NCBI RefSeq assembly: GCF_042663225.1
Contig: NZ_JBHTAA010000001.1
Coordinates: forward strand, 62,001-126,000
Direction of reading: 5' to 3'
Origin: Haloferax namakaokahaiae
Lineage (GTDB): Archaea; Halobacteriota; Halobacteria; Halobacteriales; Haloferacaceae
Length of the DNA stretch: 64,000 bases
Part shown: positions 16,178-24,968 of the stretch, one piece after another
Layout: the number at the start of each line of letters is the position of its first letter
How positions within the stretch are numbered: position 1 is the stretch's first letter
Made by a program: the position numbers and the translations under genes
Notes under the pieces: generated by a model
Told to the model about the DNA's origin: nothing
Databases searched by the model: none
The model's input: the letters and a program-made list of their open reading frames with translations, nothing else

Positions 16178-16741
16178 TCAACAACTCACGTCGGCGAACG
16201 ACTGCGGGTCTGGACCTTGTTGGACGGCACGTGTCTCGCCGGATTCCAGGTTCACCAACATCGCTTGGCCGCCGTAGCCGTGGGTCTGGTCGTGGCCGCG
16301 GACGACCACGCACGGTGTTTCGGCCGGAATCGAAATCGTCTCCGAGCGCGTGAACTCTTGGGTCCCGTGGGCGTGGAGCAAGTCCCTGCGCCCGAGTTCG
16401 GTTCCGTCCAATGTCTCGACCTGCCACCAGTTCGCGTAGCCGTCTTCGCCGTCGTCATCATGCAACAGGGTGACGTCGAATCGGTACTCCTCGCCCTGCT
16501 GTTCGAATTCGACGGCCATCACGTTCGCTTCGCGGAGGTCGAGGTCGTCGGCTGCTGTGTCTTGTTCCATCGCTTCCTCCGTCTCACCCGTCTGCTCCGT
16601 TTCTGTCGCTTCGGTGGTCGTCGCCTCCGCAGCAGGTGCTCCGGTCTCCGCATCGTCACTCGCTCCATCATCCGTCGAGGTGCACCCCGCGAGCGCGACA
16701 CTCACCATCGAGAGCGTTCCGAGATACGTGCGTCTACGCAT
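16178..16741 (-). CDS. lipoprotein of unknown function
   Basis: A 187-residue secreted protein. It begins MRRRTYLGTLSMVSVALAGC, a signal peptide with an arginine-rich n-region (possibly Tat) and a lipobox (LAGC, Cys20). Residues 21-65 are an acidic Thr/Glu/Ala-rich linker typical of haloarchaeal cell-surface lipoproteins. The C-terminal domain (about 70-187) looks like a small beta-sandwich, with conserved WWQVETLDGTELGRRDLLHAHGT and a histidine-rich RGHDQTHGYGGQ. The histidines could bind metal. It shares orientation with its neighbours, without close overlap. Confidence 0.8.
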   Translation of the reverse strand: MRRRTYLGTLSMVSVALAGCTSTDDGASDDAETGAPAAEATTTEATETEQTGETEEAMEQDTAADDLDLREANVMAVEFEQQGEEYRFDVTLLHDDDGEDGYANWWQVETLDGTELGRRDLLHAHGTQEFTRSETISIPAETPCVVVRGHDQTHGYGGQAMLVNLESGETRAVQQGPDPQSFADVSC

Positions 16742-16803
16742 CGACTCCGCATACTACGCGCTATGTCATCAAAAAAGACGGCCGTCGGTGCGTTGCCGGT
16801 GCG

Positions 16804-18051
16804 TTACTCGTACAACGGGTGGTCGTCACAGAGTTCCTGCACGCGCTCGGAGACTTCCGCGAGGACGTCCTCGTCGTCGTGGTCGTTGACGACCTTCACG
16901 ATGAGTTCGCCGACTTCCCGGGTCGCTTCCTCGTCGAAGCCACGCGTCGTGAGCGCGGGGGTGCCGGCGCGAATGCCGCTGGGGTTGAACGCCGAGCGCG
17001 TCTCGCCCGGAACCGTGTTGGCGTTGAGGACGATACCCGTCGATTCGAGGGCTTCCTCTGCCTCGCCGCCGGTCAGGTCCGGGTGCGAGTCGCGCAGGTC
17101 AACGAGCACGAGGTGGGTGTCGGTGCCGCCGGAGACGACGCTCAGACCGTGCTCTTCGAAGGTGTCGGAGAGGACTTTCGCGTTCTCGACGACCTGTTCG
17201 GCGTACTCGGTGAACTCCGGCTGGAGGGCTTCTTTGAAGCCGACTGCCTTGCCCGCGATGTTGTGCATGAGCGGACCGCCCTGACCGCCGGGGAAGACGG
17301 CGCTGTCGATGTCTTTTGCGTACTCCTCGTTGCACATGATGATGCCACCGCGACCGGCGCGGATGGTCTTGTGGGTCGAACCGGTGACGAAGTCGGCGAT
17401 GCCGACCGGCGAGGGGTGGACGCCCGCCGCGACGAGACCCGTGATGTGGGCGATGTCGGCGAGGTGGAGCGCACCAACGTCGTCGGCGACGTCCTGAATC
17501 GTCTCCCACTCGACGGCGCGCGGGTAGGCGGAGTAGCCCGAGACGATGATGTCGGGTTCGAACTCAGCGGCCTTCTCGGCGAGTTGGTCGTAGTCGATGT
17601 AGCCCGTCTCGGCATCGACTTCGTACTGCTCGACGTCGTAGAGTTTGCCCGTGAAGTTCGCGGGGTGACCGTGGCTCAGGTGGCCGCCGTGGGTCAAGTC
17701 GAGCGAGAGAATCTTGTCGCCGGGTTCGAGCATGGCGAGGTAGACGCCCATGTTCGCCTGCGTGCCGGAGTGGGGTTGGACGTTCACGTGCTCTGCGCCC
17801 CAGAGCTCCGTGGCGCGCTCGATGGCGAGGTTCTCGACGTCGTCGGCGTACTCACAGCCAGCGTAGTAGCGCTTGCCGGGGTACCCTTCGGCGTACTTGT
17901 TCGTCAGCGCGCTGCCTTGGGCTTCGAGAACCGCTTCGGAGACGTGATTCTCGGAGGCAATCATGGCGAGTGTGTCGCGCTGCCGCTCGACCTCTGCTTT
18001 GAGGGCCGCTGCCGCATCGGGGTCAACGTCGCGGACGTGGCTGTAGTCCAT
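16804..18051 (-). CDS. glyA: serine hydroxymethyltransferase
   Basis: 415 residues, full length for archaeal SHMT. Visible features are ASENHVSEAVLEAQGSALTNKYAEGYPGKRYYAG at the substrate/folate site, QPHSGTQANMGVY, the cofactor site H-L-A-D-I-A-H-I-T-G, and TGSTHKTIRAGRGG with the PLP lysine K228. The enzyme converts serine and tetrahydrofolate to glycine and methylene-tetrahydrofolate and feeds FolD encoded nearby. A TATA-like sequence (CATTTATGCC on the minus strand, 18075-18084) lies about 28 bases before the ATG, so the mRNA is probably leaderless. Confidence 0.96.
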   Translation of the reverse strand: MDYSHVRDVDPDAAAALKAEVERQRDTLAMIASENHVSEAVLEAQGSALTNKYAEGYPGKRYYAGCEYADDVENLAIERATELWGAEHVNVQPHSGTQANMGVYLAMLEPGDKILSLDLTHGGHLSHGHPANFTGKLYDVEQYEVDAETGYIDYDQLAEKAAEFEPDIIVSGYSAYPRAVEWETIQDVADDVGALHLADIAHITGLVAAGVHPSPVGIADFVTGSTHKTIRAGRGGIIMCNEEYAKDIDSAVFPGGQGGPLMHNIAGKAVGFKEALQPEFTEYAEQVVENAKVLSDTFEEHGLSVVSGGTDTHLVLVDLRDSHPDLTGGEAEEALESTGIVLNANTVPGETRSAFNPSGIRAGTPALTTRGFDEEATREVGELIVKVVNDHDDEDVLAEVSERVQELCDDHPLYE

Positions 18052-18414
18052 ACGTACTATCCATGTCAAATACGGCATAAATGTGTCTTCTTTGGCGACG
18101 ACTGCCGCTGTTGTGATACACAAATTTGCACAAGCAACCCCATGTCACACCGGCACAAATGCACGAACACGTTGCCTGGATTTCAGCAAAAGGTTCTCAC
18201 CGTCGTCTGTGGGAGGAGTTCGAGGGGTGAGGTGTCTCGCCCGCAGACCCTCCGATTTGCTCGAACCATGGTTTTCCCACGCGAATTTCGACGTAAAATT
18301 TCGTACGCCTGTCGCTCAATTCTCGAAAAAATCACTTGTTACAATACCCACTGGATACCGTTCTGATTTCCGAGTTACGGTAATATTAAATATTTATCTG
18401 GTGATAATCAAGGT
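18052..18414. promoter_or_regulatory. divergent promoter region between glyA and tbsP
   Basis: This 363-base non-coding region separates two divergent genes. Next to glyA a minus-strand TATA-like CATTTATGCC sits at 18075-18084. Next to tbsP the plus strand has TTAAATATTTA at 18386-18396, about 25 bases before the ATG, which predicts a leaderless transcript. The middle is moderately A+T-rich (for example near 18270-18310) with no open frame or clear repeat. Regulators of either gene could bind here, but I see no defined operator. Confidence 0.6.
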
Positions 18415-19242
18415 ATGGCGATTCGTTCTAATCTGCTCGCAGAGGGCGTAGAAGACATCATCAGGTCAGTTCTCGATTCGACAGACGAAGAGGTCCTCAT
18501 CACGAACCCAACCGCGGAGGTCATCGAGGGACTCGTCGATGTCGCAACTGGCTTCGGCGGCGACTTGCCAACGATTCGACTCGTCGCCGACGAAGCCGTG
18601 TTGAAGGACGTTATGGACGACTTTATCATCGCGTCCAACGCGGCCGACCTCGTCTCCGAGGGAACCGTCTCGATGCGCACCGCGGGCGAAGACGTGGAGA
18701 ACACGCTCTTCGTCACGCCGAACTCGGTGGTCGCACTCGTCGCCGCGGGCGGCAAGGTCGCCGGTCTCGTCACCGACGACTCGGACTTCGTCGCCACCGC
18801 GTTCGACGCACACCGCGTTCGCTGGGACGACGCACCCGAGTTCAAACTCCGAACACCGCCGCTTTCGCGCGTCCGTGAGACGCTCAGCGAGGACATCGGT
18901 GACGACACGCGAGACGACTTCGACGCCGTCCTCTCGTCGCTCACCTCCGCCCGCGGCGACGGCAACGGGTTAGACGAAGTGACGATTTCGCTCCTCGTCG
19001 CCGCTCGGAACGAGGTGCTCCTCTACGACATCTCGAAGTGGGGCGAAGACGTTGGTATCGCCAGCAAGGCGACGTTCTCGCGCACCAAGACGAAACTCGA
19101 AGACCTCGGTCTCATCGCCACCGAGAAGGTCCCCATCGACGTCGGTCGTCCGCGTCTCCGCCTTAAACTCGGCACCGACCAACTCGCCGACGCAGACCGC
19201 GACGACCTCGCAAGTGTCGCCCAAGAACTCCTGAACGGATAA
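18415..19242 (+). CDS. tbsP: transcriptional regulator TbsP (DUF5821 family)
   Basis: A 275-residue haloarchaeal protein. The N-terminal half (about 1-150) looks like a TrmB-like effector domain; the C-terminal part holds a winged helix (about 180-250), with DEVTISLLVAARNEVLLYDISKWGEDVGIASKATFSRTKTKLEDLGLI and the wing VDVGRPRLRLKLG. I recognise it as the family including H. volcanii TbsP, reported to act with TrmB on the glycolytic/gluconeogenic gene gapII. The name rests on memory of that family. It is followed at 46 bases by a ycaO gene that may be cotranscribed. Confidence 0.82.
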   Translation: MAIRSNLLAEGVEDIIRSVLDSTDEEVLITNPTAEVIEGLVDVATGFGGDLPTIRLVADEAVLKDVMDDFIIASNAADLVSEGTVSMRTAGEDVENTLFVTPNSVVALVAAGGKVAGLVTDDSDFVATAFDAHRVRWDDAPEFKLRTPPLSRVRETLSEDIGDDTRDDFDAVLSSLTSARGDGNGLDEVTISLLVAARNEVLLYDISKWGEDVGIASKATFSRTKTKLEDLGLIATEKVPIDVGRPRLRLKLGTDQLADADRDDLASVAQELLNG

Positions 19243-19288
19243 GCGAAGACCCCGCCGCTTTTTCTCCCTCGCGTTCGTCGAACGGGGC

Positions 19289-20980
19289 ATGATTATTGGA
19301 CTCGCCGGGAGCGGTCCCGCCGCCGAGTCGATTCGCGCGGCGTGCGCCGATATCGACGCCGAAGTACGGGAGGCAGACCCCGAGAACCTCGACGCCACCG
19401 ACCTCGGATTCGTCGTCGCACCCGCCGGAAGCGACGCGTTTGCCGTCGCCGACGACGCTGCAGACCGCTGGCTCGCCGTCGAAATCGGCGGCGTCGGTGG
19501 ACACGCCGTCTCCGACGTCGATGCTGCAGTCGCCGCGTTCGACGCCGAGAGCGCTCGCTACCGCGACCTTCGGCGTCGAGTTGCCTCGACCACGGAACCA
19601 GAGGGTCGTCCTTCAGGCGACCGTGCGGCGGTTCGACTCGCCGGTGCAGTCGCTGGCCGACGCGGAATTGCACTCTTGTCCGGCGCGGATGTCGCCGGAA
19701 CGGTCGTGGAAGTTCCCGGCGCGGAACGCTCGGTGCTTCCGCTTCCCCTCCCTGCGTCGGGTTCGCGTGACAGAACGCTCTCGCGCGAGTTTCGTTCCGT
19801 CTCGCTCGACGACGCGATTTCACGCGCGGAATTGGCCGTCGATGACCGCGTCGGCATCGTCACACAGGTCGGCGAGCGCGAGTCGTTCCCGTTGCCGTAC
19901 TACGTTGCACAGACCGCCGATACGACCGCGTACGCCGACAGTCGTGCCGCAGAATTGGCTGGCGGGGCCGCCGCTGGGTGGGACGAAGCCTACATGAAGG
20001 CACTCGGCGAGGCGCTCGAACGCTATTCTGCGGGCGTCTACCGAGCGAGTGAGTTCGCGGTTGCGCCCGCATCGAACCGCCCGAGGGCCGTCTCCCCGAG
20101 TCGATTCGTCCGCCCCGATTCGTATCGCGCTCCCGACCCGCGCGAGTCGATTCAGTGGGTCGAGGGCGAGCATCTCGCAACCGGAGATGCCGTCTCGCTT
20201 CCTGCGGAGTTCGTCCACTACCCGCCGCCGAGCGAGCGCCACAAACCCGCGATTACGACGGGACTCGGACTCGGGAACTCCGGTGCCGAAGCGATTCTGT
20301 CGGGCCTGTACGAGACTATCGAGCGCGACGCGACGATGCTCGCGTGGTACTCGACGTTCGACCCGCTCGGACTGGACGTCGAAGACGAGACCTTCCAGAC
20401 GCTCTGTCGGCGTGCACGGTCGGAGAATCTGGAGGTGACGGCGCTGCTCGTCACCCAGGATATCGACGTTCCCGTCGTCGCCGTCGCTGTCCACCGCGAC
20501 GACGAGTGGCCGAAGTTCGCAATGGGTTCGGGTGCGAACCTCGACGCGAATGTCGCAGCACGGTCGGCGCTCTCCGAGGCGCTCCAGAACTGGACCGAAC
20601 TCCGCGGGATGGGTCCCGAAACTGCTTCGCAGCAAGGCGGCGCAATCGCTACCTACGCCGACTTCCCGGCGAGTGCACGCGAGTTCGTGACGCCCGATGC
20701 GACGATTCCCGCAGAGTCGGTCGGACCGGACGTGGACGACGGTGCAGAAGAGTTGGAGATGGTGGTCGAACGCGTCGCCGACGCCGGTCTCGACGCGTAC
20801 GCGGCACGCATCACACCGCGCGATGTCGAACAGTTAGGCTTCGAAGCAGTGCGCGTGCTGGTTCCCGAAGCGCAACCGCTGTTCATGGGCGACTCGTTCT
20901 TCAGTGACCGCGCCGAGTCGGTACCGCGAGAACTCGGGTTCGAACCGCGGTTGGACCGCGAGTTCCACCCGTTCCCGTAA
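19289..20980 (+). CDS. YcaO-like protein
   Basis: A 563-residue stand-alone YcaO. The YcaO domain occupies roughly residues 210-500: EAYMKALGEALERYSAGVYR and LSGLYETIERDATMLAWYS contain the glutamates that bind ATP-Mg in this superfamily, and SALSEALQNWTELRG follows. The first 140 residues form a separate alanine/aspartate-rich domain with a glycine-rich start. The C-terminus ends FHPFP, close to the proline-rich tail used by azoline-forming YcaOs. YcaO proteins activate amide backbones with ATP to make azolines or thioamides. No TfuA or precursor peptide lies nearby, so the substrate is open. Confidence 0.85.
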   Translation: MIIGLAGSGPAAESIRAACADIDAEVREADPENLDATDLGFVVAPAGSDAFAVADDAADRWLAVEIGGVGGHAVSDVDAAVAAFDAESARYRDLRRRVASTTEPEGRPSGDRAAVRLAGAVAGRRGIALLSGADVAGTVVEVPGAERSVLPLPLPASGSRDRTLSREFRSVSLDDAISRAELAVDDRVGIVTQVGERESFPLPYYVAQTADTTAYADSRAAELAGGAAAGWDEAYMKALGEALERYSAGVYRASEFAVAPASNRPRAVSPSRFVRPDSYRAPDPRESIQWVEGEHLATGDAVSLPAEFVHYPPPSERHKPAITTGLGLGNSGAEAILSGLYETIERDATMLAWYSTFDPLGLDVEDETFQTLCRRARSENLEVTALLVTQDIDVPVVAVAVHRDDEWPKFAMGSGANLDANVAARSALSEALQNWTELRGMGPETASQQGGAIATYADFPASAREFVTPDATIPAESVGPDVDDGAEELEMVVERVADAGLDAYAARITPRDVEQLGFEAVRVLVPEAQPLFMGDSFFSDRAESVPRELGFEPRLDREFHPFP

Positions 20981-21118
20981 GGGGCTGACAGCCGACACAA
21001 CTGCTCGTACGGCGGTGTGCCGGACACCCGCAGGCCGCCGCACGGTCTTCTACTCGAAGATGTGCGGTCTGGCCGCGGCTTTGGTTATGAACCTTCGGCG
21101 AAAATCGAGTATCTCTGC

Positions 21119-22258
21119 TCAGACGCCGAACGTCGCCCGGAGCATGTCGCGCGTGCCGGGACCGAGACCGACCGCGAGGACGGCGATGAGGAGGAGAATC
21201 GCGTAGCGTGGACTGTCCTCGAAGATTCGGTCGTCGAAGACCCACACGACGAGCGTCGCGGCGACGAGTTTCACGAGGAGGAACGGCCACGCGTCGCCCG
21301 TGATAGCGAGCACTCCCGCGGGGAGCGTCGCGGCGGTGAAGTCAACGACGGCCTGATTCACGGGGTGTTTGGCGACGAGGTTCGGGCCGGCACCGATTGC
21401 GGTCATCCAGTCGAGACCGATGACGTTCGCCACGCCATCGACGGCGTGGCCCCAGATGATGACGAGACCGATGAGTCCCGTCCCGAGGTTGACTTCGGGC
21501 GCGAAGCGCTCGACGAGCACCCACGTAATCGCGGCGGCGACGGTCGAACCGACGAGGATGACGACGAGCACTTGCGGGTAGAACGTCGCCCCGTTGATGC
21601 CGCTCACGCCCGCCCAGAGGAGATAGAGGAGCGAGAGCGCGAGGACGCCCACCCCAGCCGCGAACAGCGGCTTCACGTAGTCGTCCACGAGACCGTTTCG
21701 CTCGGCGGTGACGCTGGCGACGACGGCGACCAAGGTGATGACGAAGACGGTCACGTAGATGACCGGGCTGATGACGAGCGTGTTCACCGGATAGGTGATG
21801 AGCGTATCCGCGGCCGCCGACGCGTCGTTCACGTCCTCGATGACGCGGAACGCGCCGCCGAAGAACATGAACGGGATGAGTGCGAAGAAGAACCGCGGCT
21901 CGTCGCCGATGTCGAGGCGGCGCAAGAGAAACACCACGCCGGTGAGCGCGACGATGAGCGTGACCATGTAGCCGATTTCGGAGACGAGCGTGTAGCCGGG
22001 ATAGGCGACTGGTTCTGCGGCCGCGGCACACGCGGCGGCGCTATCGAGATACTGGGTGACGCCGTCGGGGCGAATCGCACAGACCGCGGAGTTCGCGTCC
22101 GCTTGGACCGGTCCCCAGAAGTAGTGCCAGATGAAGCCGTCGTAGACGACACGAGGGAAGGCGAGTGAACCGCCGACGAGGGCGACGAGGATGGCGACGA
22201 CGCTCAGCCCCCACAATCGCTCGGGGCTGACGCCAAGTCGCGCGGCTACCGTTGACAT
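21119..22258 (-). CDS. DUF63 family membrane protein
   Basis: A protein of about 379 residues with roughly nine hydrophobic segments. Landmarks I associate with archaeal DUF63 are FPRVVYDGFIWHYFWGPVQAD near the start, AYPGYTLVSEIGY, FFFALIPFMFFGGAFRVIED and IIWGHAVDGVANVIGLDW. The family is restricted to archaea and has no known function; conserved His, Asp and aromatic residues inside helices would fit a lipid- or quinone-related enzyme, but that is speculation. I start at the ATG at 22258. Convergent with ycaO; the gap of about 140 bases holds nothing notable. Confidence 0.88.
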   Translation of the reverse strand: MSTVAARLGVSPERLWGLSVVAILVALVGGSLAFPRVVYDGFIWHYFWGPVQADANSAVCAIRPDGVTQYLDSAAACAAAAEPVAYPGYTLVSEIGYMVTLIVALTGVVFLLRRLDIGDEPRFFFALIPFMFFGGAFRVIEDVNDASAAADTLITYPVNTLVISPVIYVTVFVITLVAVVASVTAERNGLVDDYVKPLFAAGVGVLALSLLYLLWAGVSGINGATFYPQVLVVILVGSTVAAAITWVLVERFAPEVNLGTGLIGLVIIWGHAVDGVANVIGLDWMTAIGAGPNLVAKHPVNQAVVDFTAATLPAGVLAITGDAWPFLLVKLVAATLVVWVFDDRIFEDSPRYAILLLIAVLAVGLGPGTRDMLRATFGV

Positions 22259-22387
22259 ACGCGAAACCCCGGTGGCGGGCTTGTTTAGGGTTCCGGTCTT
22301 TTGCACGCGCCAAATGGTGACGTGGCGACTGCGAATGGTGCTGCAAACTCCGGCAGCGTGGAGGGAATCAGAGCGACGAGTGTCGAA

Positions 22388-22855
22388 CTAGGGTTCGCTG
22401 GGTTCGTGAATCGGCAACACCGGGTCGTCGTACTCGGTGCCGAGGATGACCATCGTCTGGGAGCGCGAGAAGCCTTCGAGTTCGGCCACGTGGTCGAACA
22501 TCAGTTCGCGGAGTTCGTCCGTGTCCCTCGCGTACACGCGGAGGATAACGTCCCACTCGCCGGTCGTCAGGTGAATCTCTTGGACGCCTTCGATGTCGCG
22601 GAGTTGCTGGAGAGCCTCTTTTTCGTGGCCCTGTTTGACGCGAAAGCCGACGAGCGCGGAGGTTCCGAGTCCGACCGCGCGCGCATCGACGCTGGCGTGA
22701 TAGCCTTCGATGACGCCTGCGTCTTCCATCCGTCCGACTCGGTCGTGGACGGTCGCACTCGACATATCGATGCGTCTGGCAATCTCGCTGAAGGGCGTGC
22801 GTGCATCCTCCATGAGAATTCGGAGAATGGCCCTATCTGTCGCGTCGAGGTCCAT
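22388..22855 (-). CDS. Lrp/AsnC family transcriptional regulator
   Basis: 155 residues. The N-terminal helix-turn-helix (about 1-50) reads DLDATDRAILRILMEDARTPFSEIARRIDMSSATVHDRVGRMEDAGVI, and the C-terminal RAM/AsnC ligand domain (about 70-150) includes GFRVKQGHEKEALQQL and LTTGEWDVILRVYARD, a typical effector-binding region. Such proteins sense amino acids and regulate metabolic genes as octamers. I start at the ATG at 22855. It lies between DUF63 and the inositol phosphatase gene on the same strand, with loose spacing. Confidence 0.92.
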   Translation of the reverse strand: MDLDATDRAILRILMEDARTPFSEIARRIDMSSATVHDRVGRMEDAGVIEGYHASVDARAVGLGTSALVGFRVKQGHEKEALQQLRDIEGVQEIHLTTGEWDVILRVYARDTDELRELMFDHVAELEGFSRSQTMVILGTEYDDPVLPIHEPSEP

Positions 22856-22921
22856 AGCGATTGTTCTGCGGGCGACGACTTGCACCTTGCGGATGAATCC
22901 TGAGAGACAGTAGCGTGGACG

Positions 22922-23725
22922 TCATGCAGAACGGTCGGCGATATCGCGGGCGGCGGCGAGCACGTCGTCGTGGACGTGGCCGTTCGAGGCGACCATCCCG
23001 TCGGAGTCGTGACGCCAGTCGTCGCCGTCGAGGTCGGTGACGGTCCCGCCCGCCTGGCGGACGAGATACGCACCGGCGACAGAATCCCAGGAGTTCGCGC
23101 GCTTGTTCGTGATGACGCCGTCCAGCGAGCCATCGGCGAGCAGCGAGAGACAGACCTGCATGCTACCGTAGCGCCGGAGGTCGCCGAACCGCGAGACGAT
23201 TGCTTCGGTGGCGGCGGCGTACTCGTCGCGCTCTTCGAAGTTCCACCAGAACGTCGGGACGACCGTACACAACTCGGGGTCGGTGCGTTCGCTCACGGAT
23301 ATCTCCTGGCCGTTGCGATACGCGCCACGCTCGTCTGCCGCGTAGAGGTCTTCGAACGCGGGCAGTGCGTTGGCCGCGGCGACCGGCTCGCCGTCCACGA
23401 GGGCGGCGACCGATGTGGCCCACATCGGCACGTCGCGGACGAAGTTGTTCGTCCCGTCGATGGGGTCTACAATCCACGAGGGACCGGATTCGGGGACCAC
23501 TTTGAGTTCGTCGTCTTCCTCGCCCACGACGGGTTCGTCCGGGAAGGCGGCGTGGATGCGCTCGACGACGCGACGCTGTGCATCGCGGTCCGCTTGGGTG
23601 ACGACGTCGGTTTTCCCGCCTTTCGTCTCCACGTCGATGCCGGTTCGGAAGGCTCGGTGCGCGACTGCACCGCCGTCGCGCGCTGCGCGTTGGGCCCGGT
23701 CGGCGCGGGCGTCCAATTCGTTCAT
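22922..23725 (-). CDS. inositol-1-monophosphatase / FBPase class IV family phosphatase
   Basis: A 267-residue member of the lithium-sensitive phosphatase family. Metal-binding motifs are present: VVGEEDDE (about 67-73), WIVDPIDGTNNF with D87, D90 and T92 (about 84-95), and NSWDSVAGAYLVRQAGG near residues 214-230. Archaeal members hydrolyse inositol phosphate and fructose-1,6-bisphosphate, so a role in gluconeogenesis or inositol lipid supply is likely. Whether this is the main FBPase cannot be decided here. It is divergent from the small gene at 23830. Confidence 0.9.
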   Translation of the reverse strand: MNELDARADRAQRAARDGGAVAHRAFRTGIDVETKGGKTDVVTQADRDAQRRVVERIHAAFPDEPVVGEEDDELKVVPESGPSWIVDPIDGTNNFVRDVPMWATSVAALVDGEPVAAANALPAFEDLYAADERGAYRNGQEISVSERTDPELCTVVPTFWWNFEERDEYAAATEAIVSRFGDLRRYGSMQVCLSLLADGSLDGVITNKRANSWDSVAGAYLVRQAGGTVTDLDGDDWRHDSDGMVASNGHVHDDVLAAARDIADRSA

Positions 23726-23829
23726 AGGGTGGCTTCCGATGGGAGCGGCCTATATCCATCGCCCCGACCGATGGCGTCTCGCATGGCGATTATCGAGGTT
23801 TATCACGAAGCGAATCCAACTAGCGGGAT

Positions 23830-24099
23830 ATGCCGGACAGTTCCGACGTTCCGGATACCGTGTCCGAAACACTCGTGACGGCGCTCAAGGAGGCCCGGGA
23901 AGGCGTTCGCTCTGGTGACGTCGCAACCGCCCGCGAGCGAGTGGATGTCGCAGAGCGCATTATCCGAACGCAGCTCCCCGAGTCGGACGTCGCGGAAACA
24001 CTCACTTTTGGACTCGAGGCTGTCGATCGAACCGCGGCCGACGAACCGCTCGTCGCCTCGGAGTACCTTCGCTCGATGGTTCAACTGCTCACAGAATAG
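23830..24099 (+). CDS. conserved small acidic helical protein
   Basis: An 89-residue protein, predicted all-helical, with two helices rich in Ala, Glu and Arg (TALKEAREGVRSGDVATARERVDVAERII) and a C-terminal VASEYLRSMVQLLTE. Heptad-like spacing suggests a helical hairpin. I recall similar haloarchaeal proteins without known function. After its TAG the same frame stays open for another 50 codons or so (see the next entry). Confidence 0.65.
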   Translation: MPDSSDVPDTVSETLVTALKEAREGVRSGDVATARERVDVAERIIRTQLPESDVAETLTFGLEAVDRTAADEPLVASEYLRSMVQLLTE

Positions 24100-24102
24100 C
24101 AC

Positions 24103-24453
24103 CGTCGCTCACGGAGCGAATATCGAAGAAACCAGAAAGCGCAATTAGAACCCGGACGGAAGACGTTTTCCACAACCCTCACGGCCTTTTTCGGTTTGCA
24201 CCGACTTCCCGAACTCCGATTTCTCGTGGTCCGGTACTTGGCCTTCCCGCTACTCATTCAAGAGTAGTTAGCGGGGCTGTTGCGGTTCCTCTTCGGCACT
24301 TTGACCTCGTCTTCCTATTACGAAAGACTCGGTGTTCGTGACGACCCCATTCCTCCCCATCTTGCGATGGGTACCATCTTTGACGCTTGCGCGCCGCCGA
24401 TTGGATTCGGTTTGGTCATCCGGTACGCCCTTGCGTTTCCGGCAACACTATAG
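24103..24453 (+). pseudogene. possible decayed open frame interrupted by one stop codon
   Basis: In the frame of the preceding gene, codons from 24103 run to a TAG at 24265-24267 and then on to a TAG at 24451-24453. The second part of the first segment and all of the second look protein-like (FGLHRLPELRFLVVRYLAF, then LAGLLRFLFGTLTSSSYYERLGV and DACAPPIGFGLVIRYALAF). With one stop read through this would be about 115 residues. It has no good start codon of its own. It may be a remnant of a gene or mobile element, or chance openness. Confidence is low. Confidence 0.25.
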
Positions 24454-24645
24454 TACGACGCTATACATAATGAATGTTTCTTAAGGTTTTGGAACAATCA
24501 GAATTTCCTGATAGTCACGTTAACGTGTATTTAGAGGTCAGCGTCAATTATATTTTACATGTCATAATTCGTATATTTGTCCATCCGTTTACAGCGTTCG
24601 TTCCTCTAGAGACGCTCTCCCATCCGGCGACTTTCACCGGAAACG
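24447..24645. other. A+T-rich island in the 24.1-24.7 kb intergenic region
   Basis: About 200 bases that are clearly poorer in G+C than their surroundings (runs such as CAATTATATTTTACATG and GTATATTTGTCC). They contain a perfect 12-base palindrome, CACGTTAACGTG, at 24516-24527. An open frame of 67 codons starting at 24474 exists, but its composition is unlike local genes and I do not call it. The segment could be a promoter-rich region, an origin-like unwinding element or a remnant of acquired DNA. Confidence 0.45.
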
Positions 24646-24688
24646 TGGTCTGTTGCTCCCATGTGACACAGAAGTGAGACCGAGGGTA

Positions 24689-24889
24689 TCAGTGTCGCGG
24701 CGGTGGGTGTGCGACAGCCTCGCGGACAGCGAACACCACGACACCGAGGACGACCAGCGATGCGACGAAGAACTCGATTGCGGGTGTGCTCCCCGTGTTG
24801 ACCCAGATGAGAATGTCCTCGAACTCCAAGAGGAAGAAGAGAAACACGACGAGGAGTGCTCCATGTTTGCCGATGTGGAGGTTCACCAT
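24689..24889 (-). CDS. small membrane protein of unknown function
   Basis: A 66-residue protein with two hydrophobic helices (GALLVVFLFFLLEFEDILIWV and EFFVASLVVLGVVVFAVREAV) and a short tail ending HPPPRH. Acidic residues inside the first hydrophobic stretch are unusual. It lies between the A+T-rich island and the tRNA-Leu repeats. The pattern suggests a small haloarchaeal membrane protein; no function can be assigned. Confidence 0.6.
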   Translation of the reverse strand: MVNLHIGKHGALLVVFLFFLLEFEDILIWVNTGSTPAIEFFVASLVVLGVVVFAVREAVAHPPPRH

Positions 24890-24968
24890 GTGTGTAGATG
24901 GAGCGGGCAGCGACTTTGTTCTCTCGGCGAGTTCGGGCGGTGGACTAGTGTAGTGGTCGCTGGGTGAG

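Noticed and set aside
19289..20980. A RiPP biosynthesis cluster around the YcaO gene
   Set aside because: No precursor peptide, TfuA, dehydrogenase or transporter of that type lies nearby; neighbours are a regulator and a DUF63 membrane protein.
24474..24677. 67-codon frame in the A+T-rich island
   Set aside because: No recognisable features and non-haloarchaeal composition; kept only as part of the island description.
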